A stretch of DNA of 64,000 nt. Origin: Heligmosomoides polygyrus polygyrus. Lineage: Eukaryota > Nematoda > Chromadorea > Rhabditida > Heligmosomidae. The notes below the pieces were generated by a model that saw only the letters and a program-made list of their open reading frames with translations, did no database searches and was not told where the DNA came from. The position numbers were made by a program, and so were the translations under genes. The stretch lies in the NCBI GenBank assembly GCA_947396885.1, contig OX377202.1, positions 3,596,001 through 3,660,000 of the forward strand, written 5' to 3'. Shown here piece by piece: positions 1 through 10,200 of this stretch; position 1 is the stretch's first letter; every line of letters starts with the position of its first letter.

Positions 1-545
1 ATAAAAAGCGATCTGCTCAATGGGTTCACATCGACGAGCCTCCAAAGACCTTTCCTAAGCCAGATTCACTCTGCAAGCAGACAATGATTGCAGTCTGGTG
101 GACTGCAGCTGAATTAGTGCTCTTTTCCTTAGCTCCTCCTGGTCAAACTGCAAACTGCAGCGCAGAGCGGTACTGCGAGCAGCTGGAGGAAATCCATGCA
201 AAATTGGAGAAACAGCAGCCTTCACTGGCGAATCGACATGTTACACTACTTCTGCATGACAACGCACATCCGCATGTTTCACGGATGGTCCTCAAGAAAT
301 AGAACGAACTGAAGACCGAAACTCTCACTCACCCGCCATATTTGCCAGAACTGGTGCCAACCGACTTTCACTTTTTTAGGTATCTAGATAGTTTTATGAA
401 GTACAGGCTGTTCAAAAACCAACATGATGTCGAATCTGCCATCCAAGAGTTGATTCAATCATGATCCTTCGAATTCTATGAGAATGGCAAGCGCACATTT
501 GGATCACGTTGGCAGAGTTGTGTTGATTCGAATGGCGCTTGAATA
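1..545 (+). pseudogene. mariner transposase relic, C-terminal half
   Basis: Reading from base 3 gives the C-terminal part of a Tc1/mariner transposase: a KKRSAQW start, IAVWW, then the second catalytic Asp in LLHDNAHPH and the third in VPTDFHFF. It joins the window at the left edge, so the N-terminal part with the first Asp is outside or lost. An in-frame TAG at 300-302 and a TGA at 462-464 break the frame. The sequence differs from the bandit-like copies further right, so it is a separate, older lineage. It cannot be active as it stands. Confidence 0.8.
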
Positions 546-639
546 AAACGGCTCATTTTGAACAGAGTTATGACGATTTAAAAATAACGCGCGACAACTG
601 ACAGAACTTTGTTTAGAACCTGATAGATATCTATTATTA

Positions 640-1702
640 GTTATTAAACTGCCTAAGTCTCTCTCAACGTCCCCGGATCATTTACCATTAACGTTTATCA
701 AACAAGTGGCGGATTGTATTGTTTACCCATTAGAACTAATTTTCAATTCGAGCTATATGAGAGCTGAGGTTCCTACAAGGTGGAAACATGCCTTTATTAC
801 GCCAATTCGCAAAAAGCCACCATTCAATCAACCGGGTAATTACCGATCTTTCAGTATAACCTCTGCATCCGTTAGAGCTTTTGAAAAGGTTGTAAAGAAA
901 CACATGCTGGATCATATTGAAGAGCATAACATCATCTCTAAGGACCAGTTTGGTTTTCTGAAACAACGCTCGGTGGAAACAGCTGTTCTTTCTGCTCTAA
1001 ACGAGTGGACTAAATCTACGGACCCTAGAAAACGCACAGACATTGTATTTTTCGACTTTTCTAAAGCCTTCGACAAGGTTCCTACAGAAAAATTATTGTA
1101 CAAGATGGGAAGGGTAGGCATACATCTTATGATTGTAGACTGGATGAAGAATTTTCTTTCGGGCAGAACCTATCAAGCCAGAGTAGGAGGAGAGTATTCA
1201 TCGGTTTATTCTACCCCAGTGGTGTTCCACAGGGTGGAGTGCTATCGCCGTTACTTTTTCTTTTGTATACGTATGAGATTCCTGATTCAGTTCAAAGGTT
1301 TGGAGTTTCTTGTAGAATGTACGCGGACAATATAAAGGTCTATAGAGAAGTCGACAATCAAGAAGCCTCCTGTGATGTCCAAGCGGCTATAAATTTTGTA
1401 GAGAAATGGGCAAGCACCTGGGAACTACCCCTTTCGGCTGAAAAATCGCATTGTCTCGTGATACGACCTAAATCTCAAAGTCACCGGCCAACATACCCAC
1501 TCAACGGGTCAATTTTAGAGCAACTTACAAGTGTACGAGATTTAGGGTTCCATTTCTCGAGTAACCTAAACTTTGAGCATCATTATAGAGCACTTGTAAA
1601 GAAGGCTAACTACCCGAATTTACAACTTGTTTAAGGTGCTGATAACCAAAGATCAACCTTCTTTTGTGAGAGCCTACAAAACTTACGTAAAGCCCATTGT
1701 AT
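640..1702 (+). pseudogene. CR1-like LINE reverse transcriptase, left copy (5'-truncated, frameshifted)
   Basis: A non-LTR retrotransposon reverse transcriptase. The segment from 646 shows the finger and palm motifs RWKHAFITPIRKK, DQFGFLKQRS and DFSKAFDKV (first catalytic Asp). The frame shifts at about 1218, just before the SGVPQGGVLSPLLF motif, and continues to about 1634. The second catalytic motif reads YADN instead of YADD. The 5' part of the element (ORF1, endonuclease) is missing, as is usual for truncated LINE copies. The coding region is interrupted at 1703 by a mariner and resumes at 2982. CR1/Jockey-type assignment is by motif style only. Confidence 0.85.
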
Positions 1703-2981
1703 TAGGTTGTAACGAAATAAATGGCACTGAACCACTGTAAATTTGAACAGTTAATATCTGGGCTTGTAGGCAAGTTTATTAATCGAAATAAAAACCATCT
1801 GACTCTACACATCTTTGCCAACGTGACACAAGCTTTTTTTATCCCAGTAGCATAAAAATCAGAAGTTCTGGAATTGACGAAATCTTCGAAGGCACTTTCG
1901 GCATCCTGTTGGTATTTGAATGTTTTCCCTACCAAGAAGTCGCCAAGATGCTTGAAGAAATGGTAGTCTGTTGGGGAGAGGTCGGGAGAAAACGGAGGAT
2001 GTGGTAGAGTTCCAATGCTCAGCTCATTCAATTTCTACAACGTCATTCGTGCTACATGGGGGCGAGCATTGTCGTGCAGAAGGAGAACTCGCTTTCGGTT
2101 TACCAAGGCCGGCCGGATATCCTTCAACTTTTTCATCATTTCTTCAATTTCAATGCAGTACTTCTCTGCCGTAATGGATTCACCGGGAGAGAGGAAGCTG
2201 TGGTGAATAATTCCCAGCGAACACCACCATACTGTCACCATTACTTTCTTTTGGTGCAATTCCGGCTTCGAAAAACCTTGGGCTCTCATCGCTGTCCACC
2301 CACTGTGCCGATCGTCGCCTGTTGTCGTACATTATCCATTTCTCGTCACAGGTTACGATGCGATTAAGGAATGGGTCCGTTTCGTTCCGTAGAAGCAGTG
2401 CGGACGAGATCTCATATCGTCGGTTTCTTTGCTCCTCAGACAGCTCGTGAGGCACCCATCTTTCCAGCTTTTTGGTCTTTCCAATTTCCTTCAGATGCCG
2501 GGCAGCTGTGTTGTGACTGACGCCAAGAACCTTCGCTATCTCCCTGCTACCTTTGTGTGGATCCTCCTCTACCACATCTCTCAGCTTGTCCTCATCAACA
2601 TCACTATGCCTCCCACGACCTTCATGTTCTTCCAAGCTCTCATCTCCATTCCGGAACTTCTGATACCAACGATACGCCGTCCGAATCGTGGAACATCCTT
2701 GACCGAATGCGGCGTTGATCTTCTCGTCCGCCTCCTTAGCTGTAGTGCCCAGCTTGAATTCATACAAGTAAATGCCTAGGATTACCCTTTTGTCCATCTG
2801 CAAAAAGTCAATTAAACTCTAAAGTTTTCCCACTTTTACATAGAAAATTTGGCACTCACCGGTAGAGCAAAGTTTGCGCTTCTGAACGATATGCCACATG
2901 TTACGGTTTGTTCTTGATCAAACGCGTAAAGACGCGCCAAAAAATGGCGCGAGCCAGTGCCATTTAATTCGTTACAACCTA
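1703..2981 (-). mobile_element. bandit-like mariner transposon, copy 1
   Basis: A complete mariner-sized element flanked by TA (1703-1704 and 2980-2981). The ends are inverted repeats beginning GGTTGTAACGAA(A)TAAATGGC. It is inserted in the reverse transcriptase C-terminal coding region of the LINE; removing element plus one TA rejoins the LINE frame across the site. The transposase is on the minus strand. It resembles the mariner 'bandit' described from the hookworm Ancylostoma caninum; that assignment is from memory and needs a search. Confidence 0.88.
1810..2803 (-). pseudogene. mariner transposase, copy 1 (three lesions)
   Basis: The protein starts [17 protein letters not shown] at 2803 and runs on the minus strand. 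The N-terminal helix-turn-helix region ([18 protein letters not shown]) is followed by WVPHEL and the first catalytic Asp in TCDEKW. The second is in LLHDNARPH and the third in SPTDYHFF, giving the D,D34D layout of mariner. The frame breaks near 2289, there is a TAG just after ARMTL (about 2032), and an extra T in a T-run near 1833 alters the C-terminus. It is therefore not expected to be active. Confidence 0.88.
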
Positions 2982-3296
2982 AGAGAATGTGGTGTGCAGT
3001 TTTCAGTCCCTGTCAAAAGAAGGACATAAAACTCCTTCAAAGTGTTCAGAATAACTTTACCCCTAAGCAAGCTTTTTCTAAAGTGTCGTGGTCTAAATTA
3101 CGACAATATTCCGAGTGGGTCTGACAGGGCCAAAATGCTTGGGTTGTCTAGCCTTGAGACTAGACGAAAGCGAGCAGATTTAGTTATGTCGTTCAAAGTT
3201 CTGACAGGAAGGTTTGCCATTGACCCAATTGAGTTTTTTGGCGTCCCTTTGAGAGCTGACAGAAGAGGGCATCTCCGACTCTACCTGCCATTTCCA
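2982..3296 (+). pseudogene. LINE C-terminal coding fragment, left copy
   Basis: Continuation of the LINE after the mariner. The conserved C-terminal stretch [19 protein letters not shown] is readable from about 3042. The copy is cut at about 3297, where the second copy keeps going to a true 3' end, so this break marks the right edge of the duplicated unit. Confidence 0.8.
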
Positions 3297-4009
3297 AGAG
3301 AAAAGGACAAAACCTTAAGGTAGTTAAGCTCGTTTCGACCCTAACCTGTACGAGCAAACTCAAGGTATATAAAGCCTTCTCCGGGTCTCATCAGCAGGCT
3401 GAGAAGGCTTTATGAGGGAATAAACAAACTAACAAAATAAACTAACCTGCAATCGGTATAAAATCCACCACAGTTGATCACTAAAGAGATGTAAACCCAA
3501 TAGATCCAAACTAGATAGAGAAATTCTGTAAATGGAAAGAAATAAAACCATATACAAGTAGCGTCACCCATACGTCGAACGAACGATAACGAAAAGCGAA
3601 GCCGGAAATACGCGAACTAGTGGCGTGATATGACAAGGGCAAGGAAACCTAAAGAGTGAGGGACTCGAAGAAAAGGAGTGGAATAGAGAACACAGCCGCA
3701 GTGAAGGGCTGTGTGAGAATAAGTGCGAAAGCGACGTTCGACAAAGGCCGGGAAGGTCTGGAAGAAGAACTAGAATGTTCTAAACGGGCGGGAAGAAGTC
3801 AATATCTGATGAGATAAGGAAACGGAGTACAGAACTCCCAACGTATACGCCGCCATGTTCCAACTACCCTCAGTCGATCGATCTCGGTGTTGTGGAGAGT
3901 GGCAAAGAATTGGCGCGTAGTGGAGCGCGGTAACGCCCCGCGACGCATACGCCTCACAACCACATGGCAAGGCTAAGCCTGCACCACAACAGGCGAGAGT
4001 CTGTTATAT
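3297..4009. other. unassigned spacer between the two duplicated blocks
   Basis: About 710 bases with no gene that I can support. It contains a short inverted repeat (AAAGCCTTCTC ... GAGAAGGCTTT, about 3372-3412) that could be the end of a small element. This is the sequence between the two direct copies and is not itself repeated in the window. Confidence 0.6.
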
Positions 4010-4018
4010 CTATTATTA

Positions 4019-5081
4019 GTTATTAAACTGCCTAAGTCTCTCTCAACGTCCCCGGATCATTTACCATTAACGTTTATCAAACAAGTGGCGGATTGTATTG
4101 TTTACCCATTAGAACTAATTTTCAATTCGAGCTATATGAGAGCTGAGGTTCCTACAAGGTGGAAACATGCCTTTATTACGCCAATTCGCAAAAAGCCACC
4201 ATTCAATCAACCGGGTAATTACCGATCTTTCAGTATAACCTCTGCATCCGTTAGAGCTTTTGAAAAGGTTGTAAAGAAACACATGCTGGATCATATTGAA
4301 GAGCATAACATCATCTCTAAGGACCAGTTTGGTTTTCTGAAACAACGCTCGGTGGAAACAGCTGTTCTTTCTGCTCTAAACGAGTGGACTAAATCTACGG
4401 ACCCTAGAAAACGCACAGACATTGTATTTTTCGACTTTTCTAAAGCCTTCGACAAGGTTCCTACAGAAAAATTATTGTACAAGATGGGAAGGGTAGGCAT
4501 ACATCTTATGATTGTAGACTGGATGAAGAATTTTCTTTCGGGCAGAACCTATCAAGCCAGAGTAGGAGGAGAGTATTCATCGGTTTATTCTACCCCAGTG
4601 GTGTTCCACAGGGTGGAGTGCTATCGCCGTTACTTTTTCTTTTGTATACGTATGAGATTCCTGATTCAGTTCAAAGGTTTGGAGTTTCTTGTAGAATGTA
4701 CGCGGACAATATAAAGGTCTATAGAGAAGTCGACAATCAAGAAGCCTCCTGTGATGTCCAAGCGGCTATAAATTTTGTAGAGAAATGGGCAAGCACCTGG
4801 GAACTACCCCTTTCGGCTGAAAAATCGCATTGTCTCGTGATGCGACCTAAATCTCAAAGTCACCGGCCAACATACCCACTCAACGGGTCAATTTTAGAGC
4901 AACTTACAAGTGTACGAGATTTAGGGTTCCATTTCTCGAGTAACCTAAACTTTGAGCATCATTATAGAGCACTTGTAAAGAAGGCTAACTACCCGAATTT
5001 ACAACTTGTTTAAGGTGCTGATAACCAAAGATCAACCTTCTTTTGTGAGAGCCTACAAAACTTACGTAAAGCCCATTGTAT
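4019..5081 (+). pseudogene. CR1-like LINE reverse transcriptase, right copy
   Basis: Same protein as in the left copy, with the same frameshift at about 4597 before SGVPQGG and the same YADN in place of YADD. It is interrupted by a mariner at 5082. Confidence 0.85.
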
Positions 5082-6360
5082 TAGGTTGTAACGAAATAAA
5101 TGGCACTGAACCACTGTAAATTTGAACAGTTAATATCTGGGCTTGTAGGCAAGTTTATTAATCGAAATAAAAACCATCTGACTCTACACATCTTTGCCAA
5201 CGTGACACAAGCTTTTTTTATCCCAGTAGCATAAAAATCAGAAGTTCTGGAATTGACGAAATCTTCGAAGGCACTTTCGGCATCCTGTTGGTATTTGAAT
5301 GTTTTCCCTACCAAGAAGTCGCCAAGATGCTTGAGGAAATGGTAGTCTGTTGGGGAGAGGTCGGGAGAAAACGGAGGATGTGGTAGAGTTCCAATGCTCA
5401 GCTCATTCAATTTCTACAACGTCATTCGTGCTACATGGGGGCGAGCATTGTCGTGCAGAAGGAGAACTCGCTTTCGGTTTACCAAGGCCGGCCGGATATC
5501 CTTCAACTTTTTCATCATTTCTTCAATTTCAATGCAGTACTTCTCTGCCGTAATGGATTCACCGGGAGAGAGGAAGCTGTGGTGAATAATTCCCAGCGAA
5601 CACCACCATACTGTCACCATTACTTTCTTTTGGTGCAATTCCGGCTTCGAAAAACCTTGGGCTCTCATCGCTGTCCACCCACTGTGCCGATCGTCGCCTG
5701 TTGTCGTACATTATCCATTTCTCGTCACAGGTTACGATGCGATTAAGGAATGGGTCCGTTTCGTTCCGTAGAAGCAGTGCGGACGAGATCTCATATCGTC
5801 GGTTTCTTTGCTCCTCAGACAGCTCGTGAGGCACCCATCTTTCCAGCTTTTTGGTCTTTCCAATTTCCTTCAGATGCCGGGCAGCTGTGTTGTGACTGAC
5901 GCCAAGAACCTTCGCTATCTCCCTGCTACCTTTGTGTGGATCCTCCTCTACCACATCTCTCAGCTTGTCCTCATCAACATCACTATGCCTCCCACGACCT
6001 TCATGTTCTTTCAAGCTCTCATCTCCATTCCGGAACTTCTGATACCAACGATACGCCGTCCGAATCGTGGAACATCCTTGACCGAATGCGGCGTTGATCT
6101 TCTCGTCCGCCTCCTTAGCTGTAGTGCCCAGCTTGAATTCATACAAGTAAATGCCTAGGATTACCCTTTTGTCCATCTGCAAAAAGTCAATTAAACTCTA
6201 AAGTTTTCCCACTTTTACATAGAAAATTTGGCACTCACCGGTAGAGCAAAGTTTGCGCTTCTGAACGATATGCCACATGTTACGGTTTGTTCTTGATCAA
6301 ACGCGTAAAGACGCGCCAAAAAATGGCGCGAGCCAGTGCCATTTAATTCGTTACAACCTA
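5082..6360 (-). mobile_element. bandit-like mariner transposon, copy 2
   Basis: Identical in structure to copy 1 (TA at 5082-5083 and 6359-6360, same inverted ends, same target site in the LINE). It arose by duplication of the host block and not by independent insertion. The transposase reads on the minus strand from 6182 with the same lesions: frame break near 5668, TAG after ARMTL, extra T near 5212. One visible amino acid change from copy 1 is E to K in DESL(E/K)EHEGRG. Confidence 0.9.
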
Positions 6361-6905
6361 AGAGAATGTGGTGTGCAGTTTTCAGTCCCTGTCAAAAGAA
6401 GGACATAAAACTCCTTCAAAGTGTTCAGAATAACTTTACCCCTAAGCAAGCTTTTTCTAAAGTGTCGTGGTCTAAATTACGACAATATTCCGAGTGGGTC
6501 TGACAGGGCCAAAATGCTTGGGTTGTCTAGCCTTGAGACTAGACGAAAGCGAGCAGATTTAGTTATGTCGTTCAAAGTTCTGACAGGAAGGTTTGCCATT
6601 GACCCAATTGAGTTTTTTGGCGTCCCTTTGAGAGCTGACAGAAGAGGGCATCTCCGACTCTACCTGCCATTTCCAAGGTCAAAAGTAAGATCAAGATTCC
6701 TCATTCACAGGAGCATCAGAGAGCTCAACATCTTCCTTTCTGAGAACGAGTACATTGTTAATATGTCTCTATCCTCTTTTAAACGTTTAATTGCACTAAG
6801 GTTTCGTTAGGCTTGTTTTTTGTTTGTTATATGTTATTGTTAGAATCTTACCGCATGTGATTGTTATCCGTGCCTTGTAATAAATAAATAGTAAATATCG
6901 AAACA
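6361..6905 (+). pseudogene. LINE C-terminus and 3' end, right copy
   Basis: The LINE C-terminal coding region continues after the mariner ([19 protein letters not shown]) and ends at the stop at 6808-6810. A short 3' UTR follows and ends near 6893 in a TAATAAATAAATAG tail, the simple A/T-rich repeat tail typical of CR1-like elements. This gives the true 3' end and the orientation (+) of the element. Confidence 0.85.
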
Positions 6906-7074
6906 GCTACCAAAGAGAAAACGCGTGGGTTTGAGTAAGCACGGAGAGAAAAGTCTGAAATTAACTTGGAACGGTCTTTCAGTGCAGGCTGTTCTACATT
7001 CGCTATAAAAGGACCTGAATCCCTAAACTTCGATTTTGCGGCACCTAAGCAGTTTGTCCATCAAACATTTCCAG

Positions 7075-7246
7075 CAATGTGGCTCGAATCCAAGACGGAA
7101 TGGGCGACAAGATGGGACTTCTGATTCGAGGCTTCTCCATGTTCTTCTCGTCAATCATTGTCTGTTGTGTCATCAACTGGCAGATTACGGTTGTCTCTCT
7201 TACGATGGGTCCCATTTCCATAATGACGATGGCTATGCTTGGAAAG
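7075..7246 (+). CDS. P-glycoprotein exon: TM3-TM4
   Basis: Acceptor TTTCCAG at 7068-7074, donor GTAAGC at 7247. It reads [20 protein letters not shown] and continues through two hydrophobic stretches matching TM3 and TM4 of TMD1. It enters in phase 2 (one base completes a codon) and exits in phase 0. It is the first exon of the gene in the window. Confidence 0.9.
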
Positions 7247-10200
7247 GTAAGCGATCAATATTGGTCAGCACTGATAAGCAAAATCATGGAAAGTCATCAT
7301 AGCTGTTATCCTATGGTTAGATTTACAGCTGTTATCTATAGACAGTGATGATGTATGACACCATAACCGCTCCTGTATGTTTTCGTTCGCCTTTCCTGCT
7401 TTTGTTTCATTATTATTTTTGTTTTTATATTTTTTTAAATTTTCAACTTACTGCTTCGTTCACTGCATTTTTCACAGTGGCTATTCGTTATAAGATAGTT
7501 TTCTCGGCAGAAAACCAACATACACTTTAAAAAGAAAATAGCGGCTAAGCGGTCGAAGAGTCTTAAAATATACACAATTTTCACGTCGAATTGGACTTTT
7601 CAAATCAAGTTGGACACTCTTCTAAGCTTGCCTAGGATTTTTCTGAAATCAAACTAAACTCTTCTAATTCGAAATGACCTTCAGGCAGGTTAAACTAGAA
7701 ACTCAATAAGATGGTTAGATTATTTTTTGTTCAAGGAAAATTCGATATAACATTCCTTGAACTTCTTTAGTTTACCTGCCCCAATAAGTGTAGTAATTTT
7801 ATAAAATTTTATTTTTTCGAGAAAGCTTATAAATTCAATTTTGCTTAAGGCACAGCTAAGTAGCAAGCACATATGCATTAAAAGATCAGATCGCGCCATG
7901 CACTCAAAAAGTTCGCCGCAACTTTTATTTGAGTGGTGGTGTAAATGCCACTTATATAAACGATCAAATGATAATTTAAATGCCACTAACATCAAAAATC
8001 AATCAAAGTGAGGATTTGTGTGTTCTCTGCACTTGTTTTAATTGTATCGCTAACAGATGTCAAACTTCATGTAAATGCTAATTCTGATATCAATCGAATA
8101 AAACTCGCGACGTCTTGGAAAAGGGCATGGCGCATTCTCTTTTCTTGGCAATAAAAATTTACCACCTTCTGTTCTTTGTAAAAGCTTCAAGGCACTATTT
8201 TTACTTGAAAACAATGTTTTCACTTATTGGGTAGATGAATTGTAACAAAAGTGAAAAATTGAAAAAATTCAATTTAATTTAATTTTAAAAAATAAAAGAA
8301 AGTTATACTAAAATTTTCTTTGAAAAAAATTTCTTTTAAGGGTCTCTACTATAATGTAAAAGGAGCACATTTCAATTTAGAAGAGTACGCTTTGATTTCA
8401 AATGTCTTAGACTACCTTAGAAGAGTATCCAACTTTATTTGAAAAGTGTCCAATTCGACGTGAAAATGCTATATACGCTAGTTGACACCAGATCCAAATC
8501 CAAACATTCTTAGACGGGAACAGTCTACGCTAAAACGAGTACTTCCGTGATCAACATGGAACTGCAACAAAAACCAATTCAGGTGAATTCGAGCAGTCTG
8601 AGCAAGGCGATGAAGACACAGACACAGGCCGCTGCAATAGTGGAAGAGTCGGTGATGAATGTGAAAACTGTGCAGTCGTGCAATGGACAAGAGCATATGG
8701 TGAAGGTGAGTGGGCCCAATGGATTGAGCAGCTCATTGACGTCTCCGTATTCGGTGGAGCTCGTCATCAGAAGCGCGAGGAGTGGTGGAGTGACTGCGAC
8801 TGTGTTTCAGAAGTATCAGTTGACACTCAATCGTGCTCTGTCACATTCCGTTCGGAGCCATTTCTGGATGGGATTTTTTGAGGGTCTTTCATTCCTTCAG
8901 ATCTATGTGGTCATTGGAATTGCACTATGGCAAGTTCTTCTACTAATTGCTCCATAACATTTTTGAATTATAATGACCATTTTTCTATAGTGTTAAAGTC
9001 GAAATCTAGTTGTTCCTTCCTCTATACGGTTTCGCACTTTATGACTTGAAGAAGTGTTCTGTCACGCCTATCGGCGTTCCTCTCATTTGCGCGATTTGCG
9101 CGATACTGCAACATCATCATCATCAATATTGATGGATACTGGCCTCCCCACTGAAGCTTTCCACCTGATGTGAAGCACTCGGTCGTCCTCAACACCCACG
9201 CGTCTCCCATCTTGATCGGTTAAATCTGAGGAAAAATCGATAATATGGATCGATATTGATTGCTTTCTACCCTGCTGTGAAGGCCTTCCTTCGACCATCA
9301 TAGTCACTCGACGTCCACCTGATGTGAAGCATTCCGTCGGCCTCAACATTCACGTGTCTCCCATCTTGATCGGTTAAATCTGAGGAAAAATCGATAAAAT
9401 GGATCGATATCGATTGATTTCTATTTTGTGAAGATCTTCCTTCAACCATCACAATCATTCCACTTCCACCCTGATCGGTTAAATCTGAGAGAAAATCGAT
9501 AATATCAATCGATATTGATTTCCGCTATTTTCGCGCCTCTTAATTTGCGCCACGTAATACCCCTATTTTTGCCGATCGATAGCTCTTAGCCTACTATTAT
9601 GTAGTTTAGATTCGGACCACTTCAACGACATCCACAAAAAATCAATAATTTGATCAATATCGATTGGTGGAAATCGACGCTCCAATAGCGAACTTCAGAT
9701 TTGTGTTCAGCGACCTCGATTACCTCCCAGGGCTGCAGTTTCGAGCCGCTTGAGTGACATCCACAGAAAATCGACAGATTGATCAATATCGATCGGTGGC
9801 AATCGATGCCCCAAAAATGAACTTCAGATTTGTGATCAGCGATCTCGATCACCTCCCAGGGCTGAGGTTTCGAGCCGCTTGAGTGACATCCACAGGAAAT
9901 CGATAGAACGATCAATATCGACTGATGGCGCTCGACACTTCAAAAACCAACTTTAGATTCGTCTTCAGCGACCCCGATTACTCCAGGTTTTCTAAACCCC
10001 ACGGACGTTGGATGACGTCTTCGGCACGTCTTCCGAATCCCCAGCCACGTAAGAGGAGGTCTTCAACGCGTTTCTGAATCCCCAAGCACGTTAGGCGATG
10101 TGTTCGACACGTATTCTGAGTCCCCAGGCATGTGGAAGGCGTCTGGGTATTTTCGCTATTTGATGACTAATTTTCCCCAACTTTATGACTAATTTCCTCA

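Larger units (their letters stand above)
631..3296 (+). repeat. direct duplication, left copy (LINE plus nested mariner)
   Basis: This block is repeated almost base for base at 4010-6675 with a constant offset of 3379. I see only a few substitutions between copies (for example near 1462, 1955 and 2631). Both copies contain the same mariner at the same place, the same reverse transcriptase frameshift and the same transposase lesions, so the unit was duplicated after those events. The left copy stops in the LINE C-terminal coding region and continues into unrelated sequence at about 3297. Confidence 0.93.
4010..6675 (+). repeat. direct duplication, right copy (LINE plus nested mariner)
   Basis: Second copy of 631-3296, offset 3379. 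The shared left edge is ATCTATTATTAG, with a few bases of microhomology. At the right end this copy continues beyond the duplicated unit into the intact LINE 3' end, so it is probably the parental copy. Confidence 0.93.

Noticed and set aside
9622..9915. Minus frame with repeated [18 protein letters not shown]
   Set aside because: A translation of the 131-base tandem repeat; the unit is not a multiple of three in all copies and no splice context exists.
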